Assembly: GCA_958354105.1 (NCBI GenBank)
Contig: CATWVA010000012.1
Span: 1-52,963, forward strand
Source: an uncultured Collinsella sp.
GTDB lineage: Bacteria > Actinomycetota > Coriobacteriia > Coriobacteriales > Coriobacteriaceae
Reading direction: 5' to 3'
DNA length: 52,963 bases
The notes under the pieces are model-generated. The model had not been told where the DNA came from and did no database searches. It saw only the letters and a list, made by a program, of their open reading frames with translations. Every line of letters starts with the position of its first letter. The first letter of the stretch is position 1. Both the position numbers and the translations under genes were made by a program. Shown piece after piece: positions 9,646 to 17,743 of the stretch.

Positions 9646-11501
9646 TGGCAGACGAGACCAAGACTCAGATTCCCAAGCCCACCCGCCAGCGTGGTCCCAT
9701 GGGCCGCATGGGTGGCATGCGCCGTGGCGAAAAGGCCAAGGACTTTAAGGGCACCATGAGGCAGCTGCTCGGCTATATCGGCCAGCACAAGATTGCCGTG
9801 TTTGCCGCCGTCGCCTTTGCAGTGTGCTCGGTCATCTTTAACATTGTGGGGCCCAAGGTGCTCGGCCAGGTTACCACCAAACTGTTCGAGGGCCTAGTTG
9901 CCAAGGTCAACGGCACCGGCGATGTCGACTTTGCCTGGATTGCCAAGACGCTCGGCTTTTTGCTCTGCCTGTATCTGGCAAGCTCTGTTTGCAGCCTCAT
10001 CCAAGGCTGGCTCATGACCGGCGTCACGCAAAAGATTTGTTATCGCATGCGCAAGGAGATTGCCGCCAAGATCGCCGTCGTTCCGATGAGTTACTTCAAC
10101 GGCCACAGCAAGGGCGACGTACTCAGTCGCATCACCAACGACGTCGATACGCTCGGCCAGTCGCTCAACCAGAGCGTGACGCAGCTCATCACGTCTGTCA
10201 CGCAGATTGTCGGCGTGCTCGTCATGATGCTGTCGATCAGCCTGCCGCTCACCGGCGTCACCGTGCTCACGCTGCCGGCAGCCGCGATTATCTTGATGGT
10301 GATGATCCACTTCTCGCAGCCGTACTTCCGCGAGCAGCAGCAGGTCCTGGGCACCGTCAACGGCATTATCGAAGAGGATTTTGCCGGCCAGAACGTCATT
10401 CAGGTGTTCGACCGCGCCGAGGCCTCGATCGAGGAGTTCGACCGCCAAAACGACCGTCTCTTTATTAGCGGCTGGCGCTCGCAGTTCCTGTCGGGCCTGA
10501 TGATGCCGCTTATGAGCCTGGTGGGTAACATGGGCTACGTGGGCGTCGTCGTGGTGGGCGCGCAGCTCGCGCTGACCGGCAATGCCACGCCTGGCGATAT
10601 TCAGAGCTTCATCCAGTACGTTCGCAACTTTACGCAACCCGTGCAGCAGTTGGGCAACGTGAGCAACACGATGCAGTCGATGGCCGCTGCCACCGAGCGC
10701 GTCTTTGAGTTCCTGGCCGCGCCCGAGGAGGAGCAGAAGGCCGACGCGCAGATTCCCGAGAAGCGCCCCGGTCATGTGGAGTTTGACCATGTCAAGTTTG
10801 GCTACACGCCCGACAAGACCATCATCCACGACTTTAGCTGCGAGGCGCAGCCCGGCCAAACCATTGCCATCGTCGGCCCCACCGGCGCCGGCAAGACCAC
10901 GCTCATTAAGCTGCTGCAGCGCTTTTACGACGTGGACGGCGGTTCGCTGCGTGTCGAGGGCGTTGACGTGCGCGATTGGGACCGCGCGGCACTTCGCGGC
11001 GAGTTTGCCATGGTGCTGCAGGATACCTGGCTGTTTAACGGCACCATCCGCGAGAACATCCGCTACGGACGCCCCGATGCAAGCGATGCCGAGGTCGAGG
11101 CCGCTGCACGCGCCGCACGCTGCGATCACTTTATCCATACGCTCGCCGGCGGCTACGACTTTATGATCAACGAGGAAGGCACCAACCTTTCGCAGGGCCA
11201 ACGCCAGCTCGTGACCATTGCCCGTGCCATTTTGGCCGACCGCCCGGCGCTGATTCTGGACGAGGCGACCTCCAACGTCGATACCCGCACCGAGGAGCTC
11301 ATCCAGCGCGCCATGGATGCGCTGATGCAGGGCCGCACGAGCTTTGTCATCGCGCACCGCCTGTCCACGATCCGCAACGCCGACGTGATCTTGGTAATTC
11401 GCGACGGCGACATCGTCGAGAAGGGGACGCACGACGAGCTGCTCGCCCAGGGCGGCTTCTACGCCGACCTGTACAACTCGCAGTTCGACGAAGCGGCGTA
11501 A
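9645..11501 (+). CDS. ABC exporter half-transporter with canonical ATP site
   Basis: A 618-aa partner of the preceding gene. A basic N-terminal tail leads into six membrane helices and then an ATPase domain. It has Walker A GPTGAGKTT (about residue 411), signature LSQGQ, Walker B ALILDEATSNVD with the catalytic Glu, and switch His in IAHRLSTI. The intact Walker B and His here, with the standard VSGGQ signature in the partner, give one hydrolysing and one degenerate ATP site. This is expected of heterodimeric exporters. The ATG overlaps the previous stop by one base, so the halves are translationally coupled. The exported compound is unknown; the MarR gene suggests drug or host-compound export. 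Confidence 0.93.
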   Translation: MADETKTQIPKPTRQRGPMGRMGGMRRGEKAKDFKGTMRQLLGYIGQHKIAVFAAVAFAVCSVIFNIVGPKVLGQVTTKLFEGLVAKVNGTGDVDFAWIAKTLGFLLCLYLASSVCSLIQGWLMTGVTQKICYRMRKEIAAKIAVVPMSYFNGHSKGDVLSRITNDVDTLGQSLNQSVTQLITSVTQIVGVLVMMLSISLPLTGVTVLTLPAAAIILMVMIHFSQPYFREQQQVLGTVNGIIEEDFAGQNVIQVFDRAEASIEEFDRQNDRLFISGWRSQFLSGLMMPLMSLVGNMGYVGVVVVGAQLALTGNATPGDIQSFIQYVRNFTQPVQQLGNVSNTMQSMAAATERVFEFLAAPEEEQKADAQIPEKRPGHVEFDHVKFGYTPDKTIIHDFSCEAQPGQTIAIVGPTGAGKTTLIKLLQRFYDVDGGSLRVEGVDVRDWDRAALRGEFAMVLQDTWLFNGTIRENIRYGRPDASDAEVEAAARAARCDHFIHTLAGGYDFMINEEGTNLSQGQRQLVTIARAILADRPALILDEATSNVDTRTEELIQRAMDALMQGRTSFVIAHRLSTIRNADVILVIRDGDIVEKGTHDELLAQGGFYADLYNSQFDEAA

Positions 11502-11535
11502 ATTCTGCCGCAGGGAACGGATAACGCCCGAGAAC

Positions 11536-11567
11536 GGGGGCGCAGGACAACCTGCGCCCCCTTTTTT
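11536..11567 (+). terminator. Rho-independent terminator of the ABC exporter operon
   Basis: GGGGGCGCAGG and CCTGCGCCCCC form an 11-bp perfect stem with an ACAA loop, followed by six T residues. Confidence 0.92.
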
Positions 11568-11632
11568 GTTCTGCGACCCCTCAAACCACCTCCCCTGGGA
11601 CCTGATTGGCAGCTCCTCCCAGGCTCTGTGTG

Positions 11633-11853
11633 CAAAAAATGGCAAATATGAGTACTGTTATCTTTTTAGTAACAGCCAAAACAGCCCCAAATGCCGTTCT
11701 CACAGCTTGCACGCGCCCCTAAATTGATCAAACAGCCCTATAGCGGACTTATATGTGCTTGTGTTAATGAACATATTTTGCTGTTATGTCTATTATTTTG
11801 CGAAGGAAATATGCTACTAAGATAGCAACAGTACTCATATTTGGCATTTTTTG
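11633..11853. repeat. Long snap-back inverted repeat, about 220 bp
   Basis: The outer arms AAATATGAGTACTGTT (from 11644) and AACAGTACTCATATTT (ending 11842) are perfect complements, and the pairing extends over about 27 bp to both ends. The 165-base interior is AT-rich and contains no gene. It is the same architecture as the other long hairpins in the window, with unrelated sequence. It lies downstream of the exporter operon and upstream of aroF. Confidence 0.75.
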
Positions 11854-11937
11854 CCCACGGGGTGTTTCCTGAGGAGCCGACAACAGCCTTAGGGCCCCGC
11901 GCGGCGCCGCTTCCTCCCGGCATCCGCCGACGTTTCC

Positions 11938-11983
11938 CCAGATAAAACCTACCAAAATAAACCTGTCCCCATTTGGTAGGTTT
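11938..11983. repeat. Dispersed palindromic repeat with AACCTGTCCC centre
   Basis: AAACCTACCAAA and TTTGGTAGGTTT bracket AACCTGTCCC. A near-identical copy in reverse orientation lies at 23257-23302, including the flanking CCCAGAT. Related hairpins with the same CTGTCCCC core and different arms are at 14159-14195 and 32173-32211. Confidence 0.75.
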
Positions 11984-12079
11984 CGGGGCGGCGAGGGGTT
12001 GCACTTTAGCGTGCGACAGCGGATAATGCCGAGCATTCGACAATGTTCTCGTTGCCATCAATTGATTGAGGAGGCCCCT

Positions 12080-13111
12080 ATGGCCATGAAATTCAAACGC
12101 AGGCTGCCGATCCCCATGGAGATCCGCGAGGAAATGCCGCTCTCCGCCGAGCTTACCGCCAAGAAGCAGGCATTCGACGCCGAGGTCGCCAAGGTCTTTA
12201 CCGGCGAGGACGCGCGCAAGGTGCTCATCATCGGCCCGTGCTCTGCCGACCGTGAGGATTCGGTCCTCGAATACATGAACCGCCTGGCCAAGACCGCCGA
12301 GGAGGTCAAGGACAAGCTCATCATCATTCCGCGCGTCTACACCAACAAGCCGCGCACCAAGGGCACTGGCTACAAGGGCCTGCTGCACAACCCCGACCCC
12401 GAGGCGCCCGATGACCTGCTCGAAGGCGTTAAGGCCATCCGCCACATGCACCTGCGCGTTATTGAGGAAACGGGTTTCTTCACCGCCGACGAGATGCTCT
12501 ATCCGTCCAACTACCAGTACCTCGTCGACCTGCTGAGCTACGTTGCCGTGGGTGCGCGCTCGGTCGAAAACCAGGAGCATCGCCTGGTGTCGAGCGGCAT
12601 TTCGGTACCCGTCGGCATGAAGAACCCTACTGCCGGTTCCACCACCGTCATGCTCAACTCCATCTACGCCGCCCAAGCGCATCAGAGCTTTATCTTCCGC
12701 AACTGGGAGGTCGAGTGCGACGGCAACCCGCTCGCGCATGCCGTCATGCGCGGCTACATTGGCCTCGACGGCCGCACCTACCCCAATTACCACTACGAGC
12801 ACCTGGAGCGTCTGGCCGAGCGCTACACCGAGCATGCCGGCTACGCCAACCCGGCAGCGGTTATCGACTGCAACCATGACAACTCGGGCAAACGTCCGCT
12901 GGAGCAGTATCGCATTTGCAAGGAGGTGCTCGACAGCTGCCGCCGCAACGAGTCCATCTCCAAGCTGGTCAAGGGCTTTATGATCGAGTCCTACCTTGAG
13001 GACGGCAACCAGCCGGTCGATGGCGGCGTCTTTGGCAAGTCGATCACCGACCCGTGCCTGGGCTGGGAAAAGACCGATTACCTGATCCACGAGATCGCGG
13101 AGCGTATTTAG
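12080..13111 (+). CDS. aroF: 3-deoxy-7-phosphoheptulonate (DAHP) synthase, class I
   Basis: A 343-aa enzyme that condenses phosphoenolpyruvate and erythrose-4-phosphate, the first step of the shikimate pathway. Class I AroF/G/H features are clear: VLIIGPCSADR, PRVYTNKPRTKGTGYKGL, VGMKNPTAGS and CNHDNSGK, which carry the metal and PEP ligands. I chose the ATG at 12080 because GAGGAGG lies six bases upstream; the frame is open further upstream but without a site. It appears to be a single-gene transcript with its own terminator. Which aromatic amino acid inhibits it cannot be told from the sequence, so the symbol aroF is only one of aroF, aroG or aroH. Confidence 0.93.
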   Translation: MAMKFKRRLPIPMEIREEMPLSAELTAKKQAFDAEVAKVFTGEDARKVLIIGPCSADREDSVLEYMNRLAKTAEEVKDKLIIIPRVYTNKPRTKGTGYKGLLHNPDPEAPDDLLEGVKAIRHMHLRVIEETGFFTADEMLYPSNYQYLVDLLSYVAVGARSVENQEHRLVSSGISVPVGMKNPTAGSTTVMLNSIYAAQAHQSFIFRNWEVECDGNPLAHAVMRGYIGLDGRTYPNYHYEHLERLAERYTEHAGYANPAAVIDCNHDNSGKRPLEQYRICKEVLDSCRRNESISKLVKGFMIESYLEDGNQPVDGGVFGKSITDPCLGWEKTDYLIHEIAERI

Positions 13112-13150
13112 TTACGTGAGCCGCATTTGGACAATCTGACGTTCAACTTC

Positions 13151-13179
13151 AAGGGCGCGACCAGAAGGTCGGCGCCCTT
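13151..13179 (+). terminator. Terminator of the DAHP synthase gene
   Basis: AAGGGCGCGACC pairs with GGTCGGCGCCCTT around an AGAA loop (one bulged base), followed by TTCGTTT. Confidence 0.8.
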
Positions 13180-13317
13180 TCGTTTCACGTCACCTTGCCT
13201 CAAATGCGACCCGTTCGCTGTCCGTCCTCTACCTGCGGCGTTGTCTTGCTCCGGATGCGGCAGTTGGGGACGTTCCTTTCCTGCCGGCAGTCTGGGACAT
13301 TCCTTGGGGCAGTCGTT

Positions 13318-13357
13318 GGGGACGCTCTTGTTTGGCTAGTTGTTTAAGAACGTCCCC
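13318..13357. repeat. 40-bp dispersed palindrome (GGGGACG...CGTCCCC)
   Basis: The ends GGGGACGCTCTT and AAGAACGTCCCC are complementary apart from one G/U-type position. The reverse complement recurs at 37819-37858 with 36 or so of 40 positions matching. It sits in the gene-free region 13180-13489, where I see no ORF. Confidence 0.75.
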
Positions 13358-13371
13358 AAATGACTATCCTC

Positions 13372-13404
13372 GTGATCCCTTTTCCTCCGTCCCCGAGGGA
13401 TCGG
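13372..13404. repeat. TGATCC...GGATCA-type dispersed repeat, copy 1
   Basis: This is one of three copies of a roughly 31-bp element with core TTTTCCTCCGTCCCC. The others are at 37719-37749 and 52281-52311 and directly overlap or abut gene stop codons. In this copy the GATCCC and GGGATC ends still pair. Confidence 0.7.
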
Positions 13405-13489
13405 GACTCGTCTGCCGAATGGTTACTGCAGCGGCGGTGCGCCCATGTCACACTCAGAGGTGGCCTGACCCTACCTGGAAGGAGCCTCC

Positions 13490-14140
13490 ATGAGCCTTGA
13501 CAACGTAACTCTGCGCGCCGCCACGCTCGATGACCTGGATGGCATCGCCGCCATCTACAACCAGCTGTGGTGCAACACGCTACGCAATCGCGGCGACGTC
13601 GAAGCCGCCGATTTCTGCGCGCGCTTCAACATTGCCATGCAGCTGCAGCGCTCCCCCATCGCGCTTGTCGCCGAGGCCGAGGGCCGCATTATCGCCGCCT
13701 GCTGCATCGGCATCTTCGAAGACGGCAAGCCGCGTACCAACCCCACGTGGGTACCCTGCTACGACGAGATGTTCGCCCAGGCAACCGAGATGGCGAAGAC
13801 CGCCGACGCCAAGCTCGAGGGCTCGCTCTTTGGCGACAGCCGCGAGAAGGCCACGGCCGACCGCTTTGCCGCCACGGGCAATGAGTATGCCCAGGGCCAA
13901 CTCAACCTCATCATCATCGTGCCCGAGTGGCAGGGCAAGGGCCTCGGCCGCGCGCTTATTGACCTTGCACGCGCCAAGCTCGCCCAAGCCGGCTGCACCA
14001 AGTTTTTCCTGATGAGCGACTGCAACTCCGATTGGCAGTTCTACGAGCACCTCAACATGAAGCGCATTCTCGAGGACCACAGCCAAGACACCGGCGACGG
14101 CTTTATTGTCTACATGTACGGCGGCGACACCCAGGACTAA
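13490..14140 (+). CDS. GNAT-family N-acetyltransferase
   Basis: A 216-aa GCN5-related acetyltransferase that would transfer acetyl from acetyl-CoA to an amine. The N-terminal strand-helix TLRAATLDDLDGIAAIYNQL is the usual GNAT opening. The acetyl-CoA pyrophosphate loop is in LIIIVPEWQGKGLGRALI (about residues 140-157, Q/RxxGxG/A type). YEHLNMKR near the C-terminus fits the last conserved motif. An insertion of about 50 residues between the second and fourth motifs makes it longer than a minimal GNAT. GGAAGGAG precedes the ATG. It stands alone with its own terminator, so the substrate is unknown. Confidence 0.85.
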   Translation: MSLDNVTLRAATLDDLDGIAAIYNQLWCNTLRNRGDVEAADFCARFNIAMQLQRSPIALVAEAEGRIIAACCIGIFEDGKPRTNPTWVPCYDEMFAQATEMAKTADAKLEGSLFGDSREKATADRFAATGNEYAQGQLNLIIIVPEWQGKGLGRALIDLARAKLAQAGCTKFFLMSDCNSDWQFYEHLNMKRILEDHSQDTGDGFIVYMYGGDTQD

Positions 14141-14158
14141 CCCGCCAATAAGGACCAG

Positions 14159-14195
14159 AACCACCACAAAGGTGCCTGTCCCCATCGTGGTGGTT
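14159..14195 (+). terminator. Hairpin after the acetyltransferase gene (repeat family with CTGTCCCC loop)
   Basis: AACCACCAC (14159-14167) pairs with GTGGTGGTT (14187-14195) around a loop containing AAGGTGCCTGTCCCC. Nearly the same hairpin lies at 32173-32211 after another plus-strand gene, so this is a mobile or amplified terminator-like unit. Confidence 0.75.
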
Positions 14196-14399
14196 TGGGC
14201 ATGTGTGCATCGGAATGCTAGACTTGCGTCTGGCACATTCGCACCAAAACACGGGGCGCATGCAGGAGAGGAGATGCCATGGCACCGATTGAGCCACTCA
14301 AAAAAATCGTCGCTCCCGCCGCCAGGGTCATCGTCCGCCTGAGTGACTCGCTTACCTACGACGATATCCCCTGTGCCTCTAAGGCACGTTCGGACAGTC

Positions 14400-15685
14400 G
14401 GGACTGCGGACGATTTCTTGGACCGCTACGCGGCCCTTCCCAGCGCGGCGCGGAACTCGGCCGGCGTGCGGCCGCCGAGCGTATCGCTGCGCCTCTCCGT
14501 ATTGTAGCGGCCGATCCAGGCCCCGAGCTCCTCGATGAAGCGGGCGGGGGCCCAGCCCGACCAGTCCCTGCCGTGCCAGAACTCCCTCTTGAGCAGGCCG
14601 AAGAAGCCCTCCATCGCGGCGTTGTCCGGGCTGCAGCCCTTGGCGGACATGCTCCTGGTGAGGTCGTTGTCCTCGCAGATCGAGATCCAGCCGGGCCAGC
14701 GGTAGTGGCCGCCGCGGTCGGAGTGGATGACGGGGCGCTCGCCGGGCGCCAGCCGGGCGCAGGCGTCCTCGAGCGTCGAGTTGGCGAGCGCGGCGTCCGG
14801 TCTCTCGCCGGCCCTCCACGCCACGACCGAGGAGTCGAAGCAGTCCCTGATGGCCGACAGGTAGACCTTCCTGCCGGAGGGCAGCCTGAACTCGGTGATG
14901 TCGGTGAGCCACAGGAAGTTCGGCAGGGCCGAGCGGAAGTCGCGGCGCACGAGGTTCGGCGGGGCCGGCGTCGGCTCGCCCGCATAGGAGCTGTAGGGCC
15001 TCCTCTTCCTCCTCATCCACCTGGGGACCAGGCCCTCCTCGCGCATGATGCGGAGGACGACCTTCTCCGAGGCGCGCACGGGCTCGTCGAGCTCGCGCAG
15101 GCGCGCCGTCACGAAGCGGTACCCCCGCGCCCCCTCACCGTCCTCGGTGAAGATCCTGCGCACGAGCGCGCGCAGGGGCGCGAGCCGGTCGGGCCTCGCG
15201 ATCGCGCGGCGCTGGTACTCATAGGAGCTCTTTGATATCCCCAAGGAACTCGTGAGTTCTCTCAAGGACCACTTCCCGCACGGCCTCAGGCGGTCTATCA
15301 CCAGGGTCTTCTCCCTGTTCGACATCCCGTCGAGGCTCGCGGCTTTTAAAACGTCGTTCACCGCCCTGAGGACGGCGTTCTCCAGGACGAGGCGCTCTAT
15401 CAGGGCGTCCTTGTCGTCCGGGTCGATGTCGGGGTACACCGGACCGTCCCCGACGACCTTCGGCAGATCCATCTTCGCGACCGCCCTCCCGACGGTTCCG
15501 CCCGCGGCCCCGGCCCTCGTCCAGCGCGCGACGGCGCTCTTGCTCGGCCCGTCGAGCTCCCGGGCTATCTCCCTGCACGAGAGCCCGGAGCGGCGTAGCT
15601 CCCCGGCCCTCTCCACTACGGCTCTACTGTATGTCATGCGGACTCCAAACCGGACCTGATGGTCCAACTTTTTGTCCGCAGTCCC
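14400..15685 (-). mobile_element. IS3-family insertion sequence, 1286 bp
   Basis: The terminal inverted repeats are GGGACTGCGGAC at the left end and GTCCGCAGTCCC at the right end. The similarity extends inward to about 25 bp (TTGGACC against GGTCCAA). GTC at 14397-14399 and at 15686-15688 is the 3-bp target duplication expected for IS3. The disrupted reading frame is restored when the element is removed, which supports these exact ends. Confidence 0.88.
14426..15637 (-). CDS. IS3-family transposase, single-ORF form
   Basis: A 403-aa transposase. The N-terminus is a helix-turn-helix (RRSGLSCREIARELDGPSKS). A linker (ALIERLVLENAVLRAVNDVL) resembles the OrfA leucine-zipper part. An HTH_21-like segment follows, and then the rve integrase core with LWLTDITEF (Asp), VIHSDRGGHY (Asp) and NAAMEGFFGLLK (Glu). 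Most IS3 elements make this protein by a -1 frameshift between orfA and orfB; here both parts are in one frame. The frame stays open upstream to 15853, but the ATG at 15637 lies inside the inverted repeats and is the likely start. All catalytic residues are present, so it may be active. Confidence 0.92.
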   Translation of the reverse strand: MTYSRAVVERAGELRRSGLSCREIARELDGPSKSAVARWTRAGAAGGTVGRAVAKMDLPKVVGDGPVYPDIDPDDKDALIERLVLENAVLRAVNDVLKAASLDGMSNREKTLVIDRLRPCGKWSLRELTSSLGISKSSYEYQRRAIARPDRLAPLRALVRRIFTEDGEGARGYRFVTARLRELDEPVRASEKVVLRIMREEGLVPRWMRRKRRPYSSYAGEPTPAPPNLVRRDFRSALPNFLWLTDITEFRLPSGRKVYLSAIRDCFDSSVVAWRAGERPDAALANSTLEDACARLAPGERPVIHSDRGGHYRWPGWISICEDNDLTRSMSAKGCSPDNAAMEGFFGLLKREFWHGRDWSGWAPARFIEELGAWIGRYNTERRSDTLGGRTPAEFRAALGRAA

Positions 15686-15794
15686 GTCGTCCCTATCTGG
15701 GCCACGTCCCCTTCTTTGCGCCCAAGCTCGTTTCCGATTCTGAGCGCCACAAGCAGTAATCCAACATACAGCAGACACCGCGCAGGTCGCGGCG

Positions 15795-17204
15795 TTACCG
15801 CTTTGGCGCAACGTAACCTGACCCCCTTGCACCAACGCCGGGATTATCGACACTGCGGCCGCGGCGCGATATGAGGCGCGAAACCTCGCCCAGCAACACG
15901 CCGATCACCACACCCATGAGGATCGGCAACTTTGCCATCTCGGCAGGTGAGCTGTTGAGCGGCACAATCGTAGCAACAATCGAAAGCACGAGCTCCACCA
16001 CGGGAATCGCAAGCGCCACCGCGAGCACCTTGCCCTCGAAAGGCGCACGGAACACACGCGAGCGATTATCGTGCTTGCGCAGACGCCAAAACGCTGGGAA
16101 CATGGGGATATAGCTCATGAGCAGAAAGACGACGTTCATCGAGAAGAAGACCCAAAAGACGTCGGAACCCTCACCCAGCGGAATCTGGAGCAGCAGCACC
16201 AGACTGGCAAAACAGCCGTTAATGAGCGCCGAGCCGTTGGGCATGCCGGTCTTTTTGGACACCAACGCAAAGGGACGCGGCATGTTGCCATGGCGCGCGG
16301 CATAGCTCGCTACGTTGTTGACGCCAAAGCTCCAGCAGATCATATTGGCGAACAGCGTCACCAAAAAGGCCACGCCCACGACCATCGTCAGCGGGTGGGT
16401 GCGCCCCACCATAGCGGCGACTGCGTCCACAATGCCCGAATCGAGTGAAAGATGCTCGGTGGGAACCGCGGCTCCAATGCCAATGCCACAGATGATGTAG
16501 ATCGCCGCAATGGCCACGCCACCGGCAATAACCGCCTTGGGGATATCACGCGACGGGTTCTTCATCGTGCTGGCAAAGGTCGCGACCACCTCAAAGCCCA
16601 TAAAGTTGAACAGGATAATCGATAGGTACGTCAACGAATTGGTGTCGCCCAGATCTGGAATGAAGGTCTTAAACGACATGTCGTTGGCAAAACCGTTGTT
16701 GCAGGCAAACCAGATGCCGATGATTCCCACCACGGCGGTAATGAGCACCTTGATGACGGCGCCGCCATCCATGACCCAATCGGCCTCGGCCACCGGCTGC
16801 ATTGCCATGACCGTGACGCCCCACACAAAGGTAAGCTCGATGGCAATTCGGACCCCAAGCGAAAATTCGATGCCCCATACCGCATTGATGACACTGGGGA
16901 ACATGCAGGCGATACTTGCCACCCACAGTGGAAAGTTGACCCAATAGCACCAGGAGCAGCGTGCACCCCAACGGTCTCCCAAGCCCAGGCGAACCCAGTC
17001 GTACAGGCCGCCCTCGGAATCGAACGCCGTACCGAGCTCGGCCACCACCAGGCCATAGGGAAGCAAAAACGTAATGATAAGGAAGATCCACCAGAAGAAC
17101 TGCACGTTACCCATGGCAGATGCCGGAGCAGCCGCCTCGATGGTAAAGACAACGCAGATAACCGAGAGGATGACCTCGAACAGGGAGAACTTTTTACCTG
17201 CCAT
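15795..17204 (-). CDS. APC-family amino acid/amine antiporter, AguD-like paralog 2
   Basis: A 469-aa membrane transporter with about twelve predicted helices. It is a clear paralog of the protein encoded at 19318-20757: both share AAAPA(S/A)AxGNxQFFWWIFL, YDWVRxGLGD and the segment FNFMGFEV. In agmatine deiminase clusters this family exchanges agmatine for putrescine. This copy lies last in the cluster, where a carbamate kinase gene would be expected from the Enterococcus aguBDAC order. It may exchange a different amine or amino acid. The gap to aguA (about 540 bases) contains hairpins and a terminator, so it may have its own promoter. The IS3 insertion lies just beyond its 3' end. Confidence 0.8.
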   Translation of the reverse strand: MAGKKFSLFEVILSVICVVFTIEAAAPASAMGNVQFFWWIFLIITFLLPYGLVVAELGTAFDSEGGLYDWVRLGLGDRWGARCSWCYWVNFPLWVASIACMFPSVINAVWGIEFSLGVRIAIELTFVWGVTVMAMQPVAEADWVMDGGAVIKVLITAVVGIIGIWFACNNGFANDMSFKTFIPDLGDTNSLTYLSIILFNFMGFEVVATFASTMKNPSRDIPKAVIAGGVAIAAIYIICGIGIGAAVPTEHLSLDSGIVDAVAAMVGRTHPLTMVVGVAFLVTLFANMICWSFGVNNVASYAARHGNMPRPFALVSKKTGMPNGSALINGCFASLVLLLQIPLGEGSDVFWVFFSMNVVFLLMSYIPMFPAFWRLRKHDNRSRVFRAPFEGKVLAVALAIPVVELVLSIVATIVPLNSSPAEMAKLPILMGVVIGVLLGEVSRLISRRGRSVDNPGVGARGSGYVAPKR

Positions 17205-17431
17205 GGCACGCTTCCCCTACAGCAAAAAGGATGGCATCTGTACCGAAGGCGCAGCCCAAGGTAGGGTTGCAGGCCGCGTCACCGGTGCAGGTGCCATCCC
17301 AAAGAGAAGAGAGGATGCAATTGTTGGACCAACGCTCGCGGAACAGGCGCGTGTAGATAACGATACGCTGGTACATAGATACTCCGATCAAAACGGCCGC
17401 GTTCACGACCGATAACTTTCGGCAATTGAAG

Positions 17432-17500
17432 ACGCGTCTGACCTGGGAAATTCAAGCGAACAATTGGCCTAACCCGCAAAAAATCCCAGGCCAGACGCGT
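17432..17500. repeat. Inverted repeat upstream of the second antiporter gene
   Basis: ACGCGTCTGACCTGGGA (17432-17448) and TCCCAGGCCAGACGCGT (17484-17500) are complementary at 16 of 17 positions, with a 35-base loop. It lies in the 540-bp gap between aguA and the second antiporter gene. It has no clear T-run and could be regulatory or another snap-back element. Confidence 0.6.
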
Positions 17501-17516
17501 ACTCAATCAAAGAAAA

Positions 17517-17548
17517 GGGCACTCCGAAGTGGAGGCAACGGAGTGCCC
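17517..17548 (-). terminator. Terminator after agmatine deiminase
   Basis: GGGCACTCCG and CGGAGTGCCC form a perfect 10-bp stem. On the minus strand it is followed by TTTTCTTTG. It would separate the aguB-aguD-aguA transcript from the second antiporter gene. Confidence 0.8.
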
Positions 17549-17640
17549 AAAGAAAACCCAACCGACCAAGACATCGGGCAAGCCGACCATCAATGCCCCA
17601 AGATGGTTCGATTCGCCGATTGTCCGATTGATCGGCTGGG

Positions 17641-17735
17641 TTTTCGAGGTGCCCCAGGTCGCCGCGAAAGAGGAGCGAAGCGTACTTTGGTACGCGAGCG
17701 ACGGTTTGAGCGGCGAGATGGGGTGCCTCGGAAAG
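17641..17735. repeat. Snap-back hairpin, type B, at the aguA 3' end
   Basis: The outer arms (CGAGGTGCCCCA, 17645-17656, and TGGGGTGCCTCG, 17719-17730) pair except for two positions. Inside, GCGTAC and GTACGC close a TTTG loop. The core CGAAGCGTACTTTGGTACGC is close to the one at 19269-19285. It begins nine bases past the aguA stop codon. Confidence 0.65.
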
Positions 17736-17743
17736 TCAGACGA

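Larger units (their letters stand above)
14279..15759 (+). pseudogene. Small gene (63 codons) split by the IS3-family element
   Basis: An ATG at 14279 with GAGGAG upstream opens a frame reading MAPIEPLKKIVAPAARVIVR, which runs into the IS at 14399. Beyond the IS, from 15689, a frame reads YLGHVPFFAPKLVSDSER and ends at a TAA (15757-15759). Removing the IS (14400-15685) and one copy of the GTC target duplication joins the two parts in frame into 63 codons plus stop. I do not recognise the protein. The N-terminal part is basic and amphipathic. The gene lies between the acetyltransferase and the amino-acid permease genes and is presumably inactive. Confidence 0.75.

Noticed and set aside
9894..11645. 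A 583-codon open frame on the minus strand
   Set aside because: It is antisense to the second ABC exporter gene and has no recognisable motif.
13127..13339. A 70-codon ORF after the DAHP synthase gene
   Set aside because: It runs through the terminator and dispersed repeats and has no ribosome site.
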